Assembly (NCBI GenBank): GCA_032718565.1
Contig: JAVGVS010000004.1
Location: forward strand, 3,610,802-3,674,801
DNA from: Distichodus sexfasciatus
Taxonomy: Eukaryota; Chordata; Actinopteri; Characiformes; Distichodontidae
Length of the DNA stretch: 64,000 bases
Reading direction: 5' to 3'
Part shown: positions 22,202 to 33,128 of the stretch, piece by piece
How the letters are laid out: each line of letters opens with the position of its first letter
Position numbering within the stretch: position 1 is the first letter of the stretch
Translations under genes and position numbers: made by a program
The notes under the pieces: generated by a model
The model's input: only the letters and a program-made list of their open reading frames with translations
What the model was told of the DNA's origin: nothing
Databases searched by the model: none

Positions 22202-23178
22202 CAGTGTTGGGAGTAATGCATTACAAAAGTAACGAGTTACAGTAACGGATTACTTTTTGCTATAACGTAGTAATGTAAGGCACTATTTATCAATTTTCAG
22301 TAATATTTTACTCAGTACATGTTCAGTAACGCGTGCGTTACAAAGCACTTTTGTATGTATTCGTTTAAAAACAGCAAGACCACGAGACCTCATATTAATT
22401 ATCTGTGATTTAAAAAATGCGCAAGAGTTGTAGAGCCCCTTGCACAGTGCATCACATAAGGCTTGCTTCGCCGGTGAGATGGCAGAAGACAGTACTTTTG
22501 CCAGGTGGACGTTTGCGCATTACTTTGAGTTCGTCAGGGATGAAGACAAAAAAGACTGTTTTAGTCAAGTGCAATCTTTGCCCAAACCCTGAAGAACTAT
22601 CGACGTCGAGAAATAGCACTAGCAATTTTGAAAAAAACACCTCGAGCATTATGCATGACTTATGTTGAGAATCTCTTGAATTCAAAGAGAATAAAGGAAT
22701 GACAATCGTAAGAAAAATGCATCTTTTCTTGTCATTACAGTGAGCATTAATATGGGATTTAGTTTTGTTTTGTTTAATGATGAACAAGCCTAGACTTAAT
22801 ATTTATTCCACCTCTATTATGATGTTATTCAAATTCTAGTCATTTTTCATTTTTCATTTTGGCTGTTAATGTTTCTTGAATTGTCTCTTAAGCCCTTACT
22901 TTGCCAGTTATATTAATCATATTGTTAGCACATAATCATTACGCTACAAAACATCACCTTTTACTGGGCATGTAATGATCTGCAATATTTTTTCTCATAT
23001 TAGAATGTCAAGTTATATCTTCACAGTTATTTTGGTGAAAGTAACTGAAAAGTTACAGAAGTCATGTAACGATTACAATTCTGAGACAGTAATATTGTAA
23101 GGTAGCGGATTACATTTGAATACCAGTAACAAGTAATGTATAGTGTATTACACTTTGCAAGTAACTTGCACAACACTG
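22202..23178 (+). mobile_element. hAT DNA transposon, internally deleted
   Basis: The ends are CAGTGTTGGGAGTAATGCAT and (inverted) CAGTGTTGTGCAAGTTACTT, sharing CAGTGTTG. The element is bracketed by perfect 8-bp target duplications TTGGTTGC (22194-22201 and 23179-23186), the hAT hallmark. Subterminal GTAACG and GTAATC repeats are typical of this group. Only the first transposase exon (BED finger) survives; a full transposase of about 600 residues is absent. It needs transposase in trans and is probably inactive. Confidence 0.85.
22479..22665 (+). pseudogene. hAT transposase N-terminus, BED zinc finger remnant
   Basis: An ATG at 22479 opens MAEDSTFARWTFAHYFEF... and runs to DEDKK near 22552, where an A-run causes a frameshift. 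The next frame gives TVLVKCNLCPNPEELSTSRN and ends with a degraded Asn/Lys/His segment and a stop at 22666-22668. CNLC is the first half (CX2C) of a BED finger, but the second half (HX3-5H) has lost its first position. The catalytic domain is missing. BED fingers bind transposon ends in the intact family. Confidence 0.65.
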
Positions 23179-23186
23179 TTGGTTGC

Positions 23187-23254
23187 CTAAGTGACTGAAA
23201 TGCTGTGTGGATGACCATAAGACTGGCAGTTTAAATATCAGGAGAGACTAAAAA
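23187..23254. other. Short spacer
   Basis: Non-coding DNA between the hAT target duplication and the next SINE fragment. Confidence 0.4.
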
Positions 23255-23370
23255 CACACTTGGGAGCCTGAAGTAACATTAGTTGCTCCAGGGAAACTTT
23301 CCCTGTAATTAGGAAAATGTAAGAAGCAGTGGATACTAGTGTCTGCTAAATGGAATAAATATAAATATTA
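23255..23370 (+). mobile_element. SINE family B 3' fragment
   Basis: TCCCTGTAATTAGGAAAATG followed by GTGGATACTAGTGTCTGCTA and AAT.GAATAAATATAAAT is the family B tail. Confidence 0.58.
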
Positions 23371-24241
23371 TTGTCTTCCCCCTAGTGCTTATAAAGTCAT
23401 GATAAACACTCCTAGCTACTTGAAGTATTAGCTGATAGACTAAACACAAATAGTTATTAATAAAGTCTCTTCCTCTCCATACATAACAAATACAATACTG
23501 ATTATGGAATCCACACTTTATTTTAGAGCTGTGACTGAGGCAGACAAATTTTATTACTGTTATTAGTTGTGCAAAGAGAGCAATAGACTGACAGTTAGTT
23601 GTGTTTGATGTATTACTAGTCCAAACAAAACTAATTGTTTGTCTCTTTACAACTAATACAATATTTTGTTGTTTTGCCTGTGGCTATTAAAGCACCAAAA
23701 TGAATCCTGGCTTCTGTAATGAGATTAATCCATCATTTCCTAATTATGTAGACGACCAAGCATTTTTTAGGCTACTCGTTACCTCAACACCAGACCCCGG
23801 GGTGTCGTATTTGGGATACAGCAGTTTTTAAGCTATGGGTACGACTCGAATCAGAATGCCTGGAATCTAACACATAGATTTTAGTTTATTAATGCAGAGA
23901 ACTGATGGTATTTTAGTGAGTTTTTTTTTAAATGATGAATTTATTGCAACAGCTGCATTTGGTGTGACCGTGAGGGAGCTCATGTGATCGGAGGGTTGCT
24001 GATGTTCTGACGAAATGACCTTCTTCATTAAAACATCCTACTGTAGGGTAAATTTCTAATCCAGCTATCTGAAATACCTAATCAGAAAACAGTACCATAC
24101 GTAATTTATGTTTTCATGGCATTGCTGCAGTGAAGCACTGCTTCCTTGGGGGCTTACAGCGAACATTTATACAGGTAGGATGTTCTAACATTCCAAATGC
24201 CAATATAACATTCTCGGCACCACCAAATGAGCATGCTGTAC
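23371..24241. other. Non-coding, no gene seen
   Basis: Gene-free; no repeat recognised. Confidence 0.5.
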
Positions 24242-24330
24242 AAAATCTTAAAAACCACAGCTAAGCCTATGATCAAAGTCCATACAGATTTTTTCCACAT
24301 TCCACAGCATTAAAAATCCATTTTCCAATG
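24242..24330 (+). repeat. Dispersed repeat shared with 21533-21620
   Basis: Near-identical to 21533-21620 across about 85 bp. The flanks differ, so this is a dispersed element rather than a large duplication. Confidence 0.7.
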
Positions 24331-24474
24331 GCTGTATTAAAAATGAACTGTCCACTAAAATATCACCAGGGTTCCCCAAGTATGCCAGTATAGACAAGTC
24401 CCGCAAATCCGGACTTGAAACAAAACGTCACCCAAGTCTTATAGACTGTAAATTCTGTTCTTCCCTGTGTTATA

Positions 24475-24545
24475 AGAAAACACTCGATTTTAAGAACAAA
24501 TTCCTTCTTAAGAATAGCTGGTGAATGAGACCCACTATTAACCCT
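24475..24545. repeat. Fragment of a palindromic TTCTTAAGAA repeat
   Basis: AAGAACAAATTCCTTCTTAAGAATAGCTGGTGAATGAGACCC-like text recurs at 26228-26272 (TTTTCTTAAGAACAGGTGGTG). It resembles a common fish palindromic MITE. Confidence 0.5.
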
Positions 24546-24664
24546 TTATCCAAAAATGAAATTAGCAAAGGATAAAATTATAAGCATGTCTTTGGCAACA
24601 AAAAAATGACATTTTTGTGTTGTGCACATGCAGCAACCAAGTATAGGATGGATTTTCGGGATCC

Positions 24665-24815
24665 TGGTTAAAAACCAACATCAATAAAAGTACCACTGAA
24701 GTACCTCTGAGTAAGGTACTGCCCCAATCAGCAGTGCTCCCTAGGTGCTGCCCATATTATATGTCCACTGCTCTTATATGGAAGGATTAAATGGAAGAGG
24801 TTTATTGTAGTGCAC
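24665..24815 (+). mobile_element. tRNA-derived SINE, family A, partial copy 3
   Basis: The tRNA head is missing or decayed. AAAAGTACCACTGAAGTACC, GAGTAAGGTACTGCCCC, GTGCTCCCTAGGTGCTGCCC and GTAGTGCACTT follow family order. Confidence 0.6.
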
Positions 24816-25403
24816 TTTACCAGTCTAGACTTAATCCTTGTCATAATATTATGGAGCACCTAAATCCATCAGTTAGGAGAAAAATTATTAGAATTCATTT
24901 TAAATTATGTTCAGAAAGGATGTACCAATGTCTAGATGCAAGCACACAAACTGTATTTATAGCAAAGAACTAAAATGTAATGTCCAGGCGTATAAATTAG
25001 ACATCACTATCCACTATTCGAAAACACACAAAGTATTTATTTTCTTCATTTGTACAGGTGCTCTGTACATAAAATTCCACTTGCAAATTATTTTCCGCAC
25101 AGTAGAACGGCTGATTCAAAAGTCTCTTGAGACCTTTTTTGTATTCTTTTTCAGAATCGATAGCTGTCTTTCTGAAGGCTTCAGAGAGCTCTTTGGATTT
25201 CAAAAAATTTTATTTTTAGTGGAGTGTCCTTATGGTTTCACATGACTGTATATGGCAGCCTTTTGGTCTACAAGCTATGTATGATTTAAAGTAGTTAAGC
25301 TACAGCCAAGCTACTGTTTTTATATAGTCCAGCCAGTTGAGAGTTGCAGTCGTTCCAGTTGCAAGAGATGCCTCTTGCAAGTGAGTCTGTCTCCTACCTA
25401 AAA
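24816..25403. other. Non-coding, no gene seen
   Basis: 25235-25345 has AGTTAAGCTACAGCCAAGCTAC, MITE-like wording without definable ends. Confidence 0.4.
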
Positions 25404-25784
25404 TCATCCTCCTAATGCAATCCACAGAACGTCAAGAAAATTGGCCAACCCCAAAACCGCATTAAAAGTTGTATCAACACGTTGAATCGCATTCACAGTT
25501 GGAATGCGTAACATCATAACCGCAATCTTGTATTCCGACGCTGTCATGGTGCACTGGCTCCATTTTTTCTTCAGCTTTTGGCTGGAGATCTAGGAAAAAA
25601 GGAGAAGATTACACTTTGCGAACACCTCCCTGGCTTCGGGAAGGCTCTGTTGGCAGGCGTCGGAGACCACGAGAGCGTGGTAGCATAGTGTGTAGCGCCG
25701 TTCTCCTCCCAGATGACATGTTGGCCGCTCTCTGTGATCACAGCGGGGGGCCAAGCCTCCATTCTTCGTTATGAACGAACACAC
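25404..25784 (-). other. Unassigned minus-strand open frames around a splice-acceptor-like tract
   Basis: On the minus strand, CTTCTCCTTTTTTCCTAG (ending at 25590) is a good acceptor-like tract. It is followed by 61 stop-free codons (25589-25407; stop TGA at 25404-25406) that begin ISSQKLKKKW and include MMLRIPTVNAIQRV. Upstream, overlapping open frames (25571-25762 and 25590-25784) are CpG-rich. I do not recognise the product. It could be an exon, a domesticated or dead transposon gene, or chance. Confidence 0.25.
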
Positions 25785-26088
25785 CTCTCTCTGTTTTTCC
25801 TCTCATCTTTTGATTCCAGTGCTCTGCTGAGTTGGATACTAGGAGAGAAAGAAAGGCTTGCATGGAGGAAGAGAGAGACTTTAATCTCTCCTGCTCATGC
25901 TGTGGTTTGTTGCCATGTTTTGGTGAAAGATTGCAGGAAATGATAGCACATGAATAAGAAGAATTTTCAGCTCTGGCTCTAAGTTATCTTGGCAATCGTG
26001 TTTGAAGCCTTGATCCACATCAAACCAGTAATTAATACGAAAGGCTTCTATTTTTATGCTATTATACACTTTGAAGTTTTCTTTGTGC

Positions 26089-26199
26089 TTGGGGATGGTA
26101 CTCAGGAGTACCTCAGTGGTACCTTTACCGGTCCAGGACTTGAACTGGTGACCTTCCGCTCACAGGGCCAACTCTCTAACCGTTAGGCTTCCAAATGCC
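26089..26199 (-). mobile_element. tRNA-derived SINE, family A, copy 4 (5' part, minus)
   Basis: Reverse complement of the family A head. GTACCTCAGTGGTACCTTTA, CCAGGACTTGAACTGGTGAC (B box inverted) and CTAACCGTTAGGC (A box inverted) are all clear. The 3' half is absent. Confidence 0.7.
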
Positions 26200-27555
26200 C
26201 TTTGTGAAAACTGCATGAATATATATTTTTAGAACACATTTTCTTAAGAACAGGTGGTGAATGACGCCCAATGTACAGGTCTGGTACAATACGGAGGAGG
26301 AGGAAGGAGGATGATGATGATGGAGAGAATCGATGAAGCACAGTGTAAAAGTAGGGATTTATCTCCACAATTTCAGGAACACACTTGCACACACCAACAC
26401 ACACACCTCTCTCAACATCTGGACATGTCCACCATTTTAGATTTAATCGCATCACAGCAGGGTTGAAAGAGAGAAAGGAAAAAGAGGGAGGGAGAGAGAG
26501 AGCAGTCCATTCCATCTGGATTAGCTGTAATCAAAATGTAGAGGTCAAAGTGCAGCAGTTCCAGAGTTCCATCTGCCCATGTCTCCCGACTTGAGCTTCA
26601 AACCCAACATTCGATGACCAGTGGGTTTAAAGGAAGACACCAATCATAATGCTGAAAAATATGTAATAAAAATGGTTTCCAATTATGGCTAATATGCTAA
26701 GACTTGCCAAGGCTGGTTATTCCTGGTTTCATGCTGGTCAGGGGATCATAAAAGCAGTAGCAGTGTTCATCAGTGTTCACTTTATGTAATAAGTAGCAGG
26801 GAAAGTGGATGAGTTTGATCAATAGCAGTTGCGGTTTGACGGCATCATCTCATGTGATTTAGTTGTACAGAATAAATAAGACAGAAACATTCACAAAAAA
26901 ATAAGGTCAACAGCCAAGTTCTCTAAAGATGGTCTGAAAAGGCTCCTGTACTTGCATTGTTTTTGTCTAAATCAGTAGAAGTGAAAATGGGCATTTTGAT
27001 GCATCAACAGCACTCCCGGTTTGATGACATAATCTCCCGATCTAGTTCACGGAAAAAATGTGACCCAAACTTTTGCAAAAAAGATAATAAACAGTCAAAC
27101 ACTGGAGAAAAACAGCAAAATGTTGGGAAAGACTCCAGCAGCGTGCTTAAATTAATCCATGGCAAAACCCATTTTAATAACTTGTGATAAATATTACTAA
27201 TACTCTTAGAATTTTCCCAGGTTCCCACTTTGATAAGATTAATGAACTGATTGAGTTTTATTCTTAAACCACCTTTTATGAGAAAAATCAAACACTTTGA
27301 AGATATGAAAAACCAGGAAAAAATCGTCTAAAAAGCATTCAGCCTGTCTTCCAGCACTCATTCCAACACTGCAACTTTCATTTCCAAGTCAGTTTTATAG
27401 CAAGACACAAACATAGGATTGCAAATTTCACTTGCAAAGATGTTAAATTGTGTTTAGTATGCACATGTATAATTGAAAGTTACTGCTTAGAAATCTGCCA
27501 TAAACAAAACAACTTCCACCCTGTCAGTGATTTTGAGAAAGGCTTTATTGTGCTT
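26200..27555. other. Non-coding, no gene seen
   Basis: Holds a TTCTTAAGAA repeat fragment (26228-26272), a GGAGGAGGA/GATGATGATG tract (26295-26322) and a purine run (26465-26500). No gene recognised. Confidence 0.5.
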
Positions 27556-27600
27556 TTACATTTACATTCATGTCATTTAGCAAACTCGCTTTAAAGAGTA
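27556..27600 (-). mobile_element. SINE family B tail fragment, minus strand
   Basis: ACATTTACATTCATGTCATTTAGCA matches the inverted tail of family B; the rest is lost. Confidence 0.45.
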
Positions 27601-27642
27601 AAAGAGACAAGTAAGTTTTCATCCATTTTTCCCATTTATTAG

Positions 27643-27725
27643 GTTAAAATGGCCAAGCAGTCGAAGGCACTGCATTCAGGTCGCTGTCTCCCCTCTAGGC
27701 ATAGGTTTGAATCCCACTTTTGACA
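27643..27725 (+). pseudogene. tRNA-Leu(CAG) pseudogene or tRNA-Leu-derived SINE head
   Basis: The 83-nt segment follows tRNA-Leu order: a decayed acceptor strand, ATGGCC(A)AG (A box), an anticodon loop TTCAGGT with anticodon CAG at 27677-27679, a long variable arm (CTCCCCTCTAGG), GGTTTGAATCC (B box) and TTTTGACA at the 3' end. The 5' acceptor strand no longer pairs with the 3' strand and the anticodon and variable stems have mismatches, so it is not functional. A family A SINE follows at once. A second tRNA-Leu-like 3' half lies at 45419-45463, joined to a SINE tail. Confidence 0.72.
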
Positions 27726-27727
27726 AA

Positions 27728-27960
27728 GCACTGTGGGCAGTTGGTAGCATAACAGACAGGGAGTTGGCCCCACGATCAGAAGATCGCTGGTTCAAGTCCT
27801 GGGCTAGTAAAGGAACCAGTGAGGTACTGCTACCCGTGTGCTGCCAAAAAGCTGCCCACTATTCCTTCGCGGTCAAATGCAGAGATCACATTTCGTTGTG
27901 TTGCGCTGTGTGCTGTGCTAGATAGTGTGGCGTGTTCACAATGTCAAATAATCACTCACT
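27728..27960 (+). mobile_element. tRNA-derived SINE, family A, copy 5
   Basis: GGGCAGTTGGTAGCATAACA (A box) and GATCGCTGGTTCAAGTCCTG (B box, GGTTCAAGTCC intact) are followed by AGTAAAGGAACCAGTGAGG, GCTGCCCACTATTCC and TTGCGCTGTGTGCTGTG. Best-preserved pol III promoter of the family here. It abuts the tRNA-Leu pseudogene. Confidence 0.78.
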
Positions 27961-28079
27961 TATAATTTACACTACTTTTACTGACTCATCCTTGTTTTTT
28001 CACATTTTTTACTTCCCTCAGAATGTGCGTCTAAACAAGTAGGAACGTGATTGAGGCTTCCCCATCCTCTTCACAGCCA
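27961..28079. other. Non-coding spacer
   Basis: Nothing recognised. Confidence 0.4.
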
Positions 28080-29060
28080 GAACTCCTTCCTCCTCATCTT
28101 CTTCATCTATGACATCACAGCCCGACTTTAATATTGTTTCTTTCCTAGCGAGGCGATTGGATTATGGCATCGTCACGGCTGTCAGTCACGCTACAAACCC
28201 CGGATGCGGCACTGACAGCTGCAGCCATGGCAACGGCAGCATGATGATGGTTGTTATATTAAACATTTCGACATTTTTTACATGGATCCTGTTTATGGAT
28301 GAGGGCCTGTTAAACCGCTTTTTTAATTTTGAAAACAGTTTTTTGTATTACGGAGAAAATCGCCTCCTCACTTTTTTTTCATGACAACTGTTCACATGCA
28401 GTAGCTGGTGCCAGAGGTGTGTGTGTTTGTGTGTGTGTATGCGTGCAAGTGTGTGTATGTAGGTCAGTCGCTTCTGATGCTTCTTAGCCCGCTGATGAAC
28501 CAAGAAGTGGATCTGGCGCAAAAAAAAAACATAGACCGACCCGTCCCCTAGCGACCGACCGCATTTAGAGGATTAATATCATTAAAACCATCTCTCTCTG
28601 TGTGTGTGGGTGTATGTGTGTGTGGCCTGTTTTTTCAGCGTGTGTATCATTTTAGCGTAGCGCCGCGTTGTTGGGCCGGCCCCCGAGACGTTTAGCATCT
28701 GGTATTTACAAGCGAACAGATTGCGGCGGAGAGAAACACCGTGGAAAAAGGTGCAAGGAAAAAGCAAAAACTGCCGTCTAAAAGTCTGCAGACTCCTGCT
28801 GAGCAATGAGAAAGAACTGCTACGAAAAAAGGGGAAAAATATAGCCTCTAGCGCCGCTTTAGCCGCAATCCGGTGGAAACGAAACAAGAGCTCAGTTCCC
28901 ATCGAATGAAAGAAGTGAGGGAAGAGAGGAACGTAGTATTATTTCGTCAGTCCGAGCTGTCGCTGAGACTGTGTGATTGATTAAGTAGGAGGACGCCTCT
29001 TTATTAAATCCAGTCGTGTGCTGCGCTGCTGGGGGTTGAAAACTGATTAGCGCAGCACCA
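28080..29060. promoter_or_regulatory. CpG-richer block, possible promoter or enhancer
   Basis: CpG dinucleotides are more frequent than in flanking DNA (28510-28560, 28650-28740, 28840-28990). It is otherwise repeat-free apart from TG microsatellites at 28417-28460 and 28595-28624. Short open frames on both strands (28582-28902 minus, 28721-28909 plus) lack recognisable features. It could be an untranslated first exon region. Confidence 0.3.
28417..28460 (+). repeat. (TG)n microsatellite, interrupted
   Basis: TGTGTGTG runs broken by TTTG, ATGC and CAAG. Confidence 0.9.
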
Positions 29061-29519
29061 GTGTTTATTTATAGTTATTCCTACAAGGAAAAAGAAAGAA
29101 AGAAAGACAGATGGGAGGGAAGTGGATGTACGTAGTATATGCTTCATTATAGATTCTATCTTTAAAGCTCCATGGTGGAAAAAAGATGTCTCGTCCTACA
29201 CTGATTATGATCTAATGATGGTAATGACAAACAAGCAAAGGGAGATTTTTTTTTTAAATGACATTTTGCATGCTTCCCATGTCTAGGAATTTTTTTTTGT
29301 CTTTGCTGAGATGCAATGGGTATGCCTGTGTCAGATCAGGAGGAAAAGCGACACCTTCTTTAGGTCCTCTTTTTGATCAGGTCCCATTGCATTAGTGTCT
29401 TTAGAAGGTTCCAAGCTGAGGCCAGTCCAATATCATGTTGTCCTTTTCGAGGCTCTTTTCTACTGGAAATAGAACAATAGTCTTTCACCATGAGGTGGTG
29501 GTGGTCAGGTGATAAGATA
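29061..29519. other. Non-coding, no gene seen
   Basis: Nothing recognised beyond T runs. Confidence 0.5.
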
Positions 29520-30645
29520 ATTTCCTGTAAATCTGCCTTTTCCTTTTGCTACATTTACAGTAAAGTGCAAATTTGTTAGATTATTGCACTTTGCTTTTGC
29601 TAAATTTACAAGTGCAAAAATCGTAGACATCCGCATTTTCCTGTAAATATAGTCAGATATTGGTTTGACCCTAATGTTCTAACAATGGGCTTTTTTTACT
29701 TAAATTTAAATTCAAATTTAAACTTGCAATTAAAAACAAGGTAACAAAATCAAATTGGGGTAGCTGGTAGTGTAATATTTATGGAGTTAGCCATATGATT
29801 GGAAGGTTGGCATTCAAGTCCCGGTCCGGTACAGGTGTGACTGAGGTATTCATGAGCAAGGTACCGTCCCGAGGCACTGTACGTTAGCAGCACCACTGCT
29901 ACTTAACGGATGGGTCAAATGCAGAGGTAGCATTTTGTTGTGGTGCATGTGTGCTGTGCTGTGTTAAAGTTAAATTGAGATTAATTCCAAATCACTCCGT
30001 CCTTTGTACTTCTTGTATATTTAACACAAAGTTTAGGTGTAAAAAAGTTACAAAAGGTTAAAGTTATATTTCCAATATAACTCTATATTGGAAATATATA
30101 ATATTATAATGTATTATAATGTAGCAAGAGATCGGTTTGGCTCTTGTGTTTTTATACAAATTATAATAGCTAAAATTATTAAAAGCAAGGTTACATAAAT
30201 CCTAAGAATATGCAGAAGCAACAGAGTGAAGTTGTAAATGGTTACTATAAAGGTGGGTTTAGAATTCATAGTTGTATTAAATTTTACAAATTTGCACTTT
30301 CCTTTAAATGTAGCAAGAGTTTGGTTTGGATCTTGTGCTCAGTCAATTCATTTTTGTATATGAAATAAGTTGCAAAAAGGAATCTCATAAAAGGAATCTT
30401 GTGAAAAGGACTCTTATAAAAACCTACATTTGCAAAGTTTCGTAATCATAAAAATATGCAGGAGCAGTGGTGTGAAGGTGTGGAAAGGTAAGTCAGTAAT
30501 ACAGTTGTAAAATGAAACAAATATGCGGAGCAAAGGTGTAAAAAGTTACACAATTTAAACTCAGGTTGAGGTTAGAAGTCACAGTCAGTTGAAAATGTAC
30601 AAGCCTGTAACAAGGAATGTTGCAAAAGAACATATTTGAATCAAT
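29520..30645 (+). repeat. Degenerate tandem array, left part
   Basis: Phrases such as TTTGCACTTTCCTTTAAATG, TAGCAAGAGTTTGGTTTGG, CTTGTGCTCAGT, AAAGGAATC and GGTTAGAAGTCACAGTCAG recur several times with unit lengths near 200-300 bp. The same phrases resume at 33412-33850 after the LINE, so the array predates that insertion. A family A SINE interrupts it at 29757-29965. Confidence 0.55.
29757..29965 (+). mobile_element. tRNA-derived SINE, family A, copy 6
   Basis: GGTAGCTGGTAGTGTAATAT (A box), GAAGGTTGGCATTCAAGTCC (B box), GAGCAAGGTACCGTCCC, GGATGGGTCAAATGCAGAGG and GTGCTGTGCTGTGTT in family order. Confidence 0.75.
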
Positions 30646-30889
30646 AATAGGCAAGGCAAGGCAAATTTATTTATATAGCACATTTCATACACAGAGGTAA
30701 TTCAAAGTGCTTTACATAAAAGGAAGTAGAATAATCATAAAAACAATAATAAAAACAAAAAAAGAAGTAGAACAATCATTAAAAACAATGAACACAACAA
30801 TAAAACAAAATGATTTAAAAATGATTTAAAAATTGATTTAAAATAAGTTCAAGACAGTTAAAAACAGAATGCAATCAGTTCCAGCACTG

Positions 30890-31334
30890 ATACTTTGCAA
30901 AAATCAGAATTTAGGCGAATATCATTTATTATCTTAATGAGTGCTGTCTCTGTGCTGTGATGCGGTCGGAAACCAGATTGAAAATTGTCCAGGTATCCAT
31001 TTAAGTTTAAGTAGTTGTTCAACTGATTGAAAACTACCTTTTCAATAATCTTGCCTATAAAAGGAAGATTAGATATTCGTCTATAGTTGCTCAATATGGT
31101 GTTATCAAGAATGCTCTTTTTCAGAAGGGGCTTAACAACTGCAGTTTTCAGGGAGTTTGGAAAAGTCCCAGAAAGAAGAGAGGTGTTCACCACTTCTAGG
31201 AGATCTGCTTCTAAACAGTTAAACACACTTTTGAAAAAAGATGTGGGAAGTGTGTCAAGGTTGCAGGTTGAGGAGTTAAGGTGCTGCACTATTTCTTCCA
31301 AAGTTTTGCTATCGATTGCTTCAAAACCAGACAA
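30890..31334 (-). pseudogene. LINE ORF2 reverse transcriptase, N-terminal part
   Basis: In the LINE this enzyme copies element RNA at the nicked target. The fragment has the linker to RT (LDTLPTSFFKSVFNCLEADL), then RT blocks LKTAVVKPLLKK, NYRRISNLPFIGKIIEKVV and QSGFRPHHSTETALIKII. After KVSVL the normal LDLSAAFD block (catalytic Asp) is gone. The frame passes through a deletion junction near 30890 into 3'-UTR sequence. The YxDD motif is therefore absent. Confidence 0.78.
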
Positions 31335-31420
31335 AGTGACTTCTTTTTGAAGTCAGACACTCTGCAGACACTCATGAAAGTAAAGTTAGGAGGGGCTGTT
31401 TCATTAAGGACTGTTGCACT

Positions 31421-31750
31421 TCAGCTGTCTTCAAGCCATGTTTCAATTAGGAACATAAAATCCAGGTTGCATGTGGTTATTAAGTCATTGATCAGAAATG
31501 ATTTATTTTTTAGTGAGCGAATGTTTAAAAATGCTAACTTGATGCCATTACTTTTTGTCTCTAGAGCAGTCTTAGTTTGATACCTAATGGGCCGCAGATT
31601 AGATGGGTCAGCTGTACGGCTTGAGAAGGCCTTAGACTTTCTATCACGTGATAAAACAGAGATAGAGAAAGCTACAGGCACACTGGGTTCTATCATAGCG
31701 GGGACCCGACACATATCACTGAGAGTTGTTATCAGTTGTTTTTGGTTCAC
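31421..31750 (-). pseudogene. LINE ORF2 start, APE endonuclease N-terminus
   Basis: IKLAFLNIRSLKNKSFLIND and FMFLIETWLEDS are the first two conserved blocks of the apurinic endonuclease domain (N in LNIRS and E in ETWL are catalytic-site residues). TGA follows LEDS (31421-31423). Stop-free homologous text continues in frame to about 31370 (SATVLNETAPPN), where the remaining endonuclease is lost and RT-proximal sequence begins. The protein cannot be made as a functional unit. Confidence 0.72.
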
Positions 31751-31943
31751 CTACAGCAGATGGAGGAGGGTTTGGGCCCTGGCGTTGTGGCAGCGGCCGG
31801 AGAGCTCTCGAGGGAGGAGGAGGGTGAGCTGGGCCTACAGGCTTTGGTGGTTGTGGTGCCCGCCGTTTTTTAGTTGATATCTGGGGGCTTGCAGCAAAAG
31901 AGTGGGAGAGTCTTGTTCCAACATCTACCAGTTCCTCCATTTT

Positions 31944-33128
31944 CTATGAGAAACTTAGAAGTGGAAATGCTGGAGAGAGAGATGTGTCTGATGAGCGGGG
32001 CTCTGGCTCTGGTGTTTCCAGTGGCTGAAATATGTTGCCCTGACTTTCCTGGCTGTTTATCAGAAAGTCTTCCTTCGGCGCTGAATCCTGGAGCTGTTGT
32101 AGTGCGTCACAGTCTTTCTGTGATGAGCTCTGTGGGCAGGGCTCAACTGGGAGGGTGTCCATGAGCAGTGCTTGTTGTGGCTGTGTGGCGTTGTCAGTGT
32201 GCTTGTGAGATGTGTCAATCACATGACGACTCTGAAGCAGATTTGAAGTCCTGTGGTCACCCATACTTTGTCCAGGTGTGTGAGTGCCATTCATGTTTGG
32301 TGAAAACATGTTAGTTCCCCTTGCTGGGAGTGGTCCACTGATGAACGGCTGAACTTTAAGTCTTTGAAGTGTTTCGATGAGTTTACTGAAGTCCTTCTTT
32401 AGGAGTTCTGACTGCTCTTTCCGAATATCGTTCTTCCCCACATGGATGATGATTCGATTTGCAGTCTTGTACTTCATTAGGATGTTCGCAAGTTCCCTGT
32501 TCACATCAGAGACAGTTGCTTGAGGAAAGCTGCATGTAGTTATATTCTTGCTACTGATATTTCTGATAATGGAGTCACCCACTATCAGAGTCCTGGTCTC
32601 GGTTGCGCTCTGAACTGAAAGCCGCTGTCTGTTCGACCTTGAGCGCCTGTTAGTAGCGATGTTAGCTGCTGGCTCATACGATCCATGTTCAGTCACATTT
32701 GGGGATTCCTCACCCACATTCATTAGTGCTTCAAATCTGTTCTCAAGCTGTATAGGAGGTGGTAAAATACCAGTTTTTTCAAGCCTTGTCATAGCCATAT
32801 CTGGGGTAGAGGATGCTACGGCAGCAATCCGAGACATTCGTGACAATCAGATGTCTCGAGTGCCTTTGGGTCTCGCTCCCTGTTTGTGCCATCGATTAGT
32901 GTGTCAATCAGTTTCTTGTTCCTGTACACTTATAACTTGTTGAGATTCACTAGGCTGATGGGACTCACCGACTGTATGCTGAGGGGGTCCGTGACGACGG
33001 TCTGCTGAGTGTTCCGCCTGTTTTGGAAGTCCAGCAAGTAACTTTGTTTCAAGAACCACAATCCTTTGTAAAAGTCTGTGGCAGTTTGTGCAGCAAGTAG
33101 ATTCCAGAAGAGGCATTTTCTTTCTCAT
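31944..33128 (-). pseudogene. LINE ORF1 with SGNH/GDSL esterase-type domain
   Basis: ORF1 proteins of CR1/L2 elements bind element RNA; many carry an N-terminal cysteine motif and coiled coil plus a lipase-like SGNH domain. Here 33128-32907 encodes a CCTNCHRL cysteine motif and a leucine-rich coiled-coil start. After a linker, the long open frame (32846-31944) has TRTLIVGDSIIRN (block I, GDS) and RIIIHVGKNDIRKEQ (GxND block, where Lys replaces the usual Thr), then FISGPLPARG. In-frame TGA stops at 32904-32906 and 32847-32849 separate the parts. The C-terminal third is Gln/Ser-rich. Confidence 0.72.

Noticed and set aside
26385..26594. Open frame through CACACACC and AGAGAG sequence
   Set aside because: Low-complexity translation without domain.
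27643..27725. Functional tRNA-Leu gene
   Set aside because: Acceptor strands no longer pair and the variable and anticodon arms contain mismatches.
30060..30125. Short palindrome TTTCCAATATA...TATATTGGAAA as a terminator or MITE
   Set aside because: AT-rich palindrome within a decayed array; no ends or target duplication.
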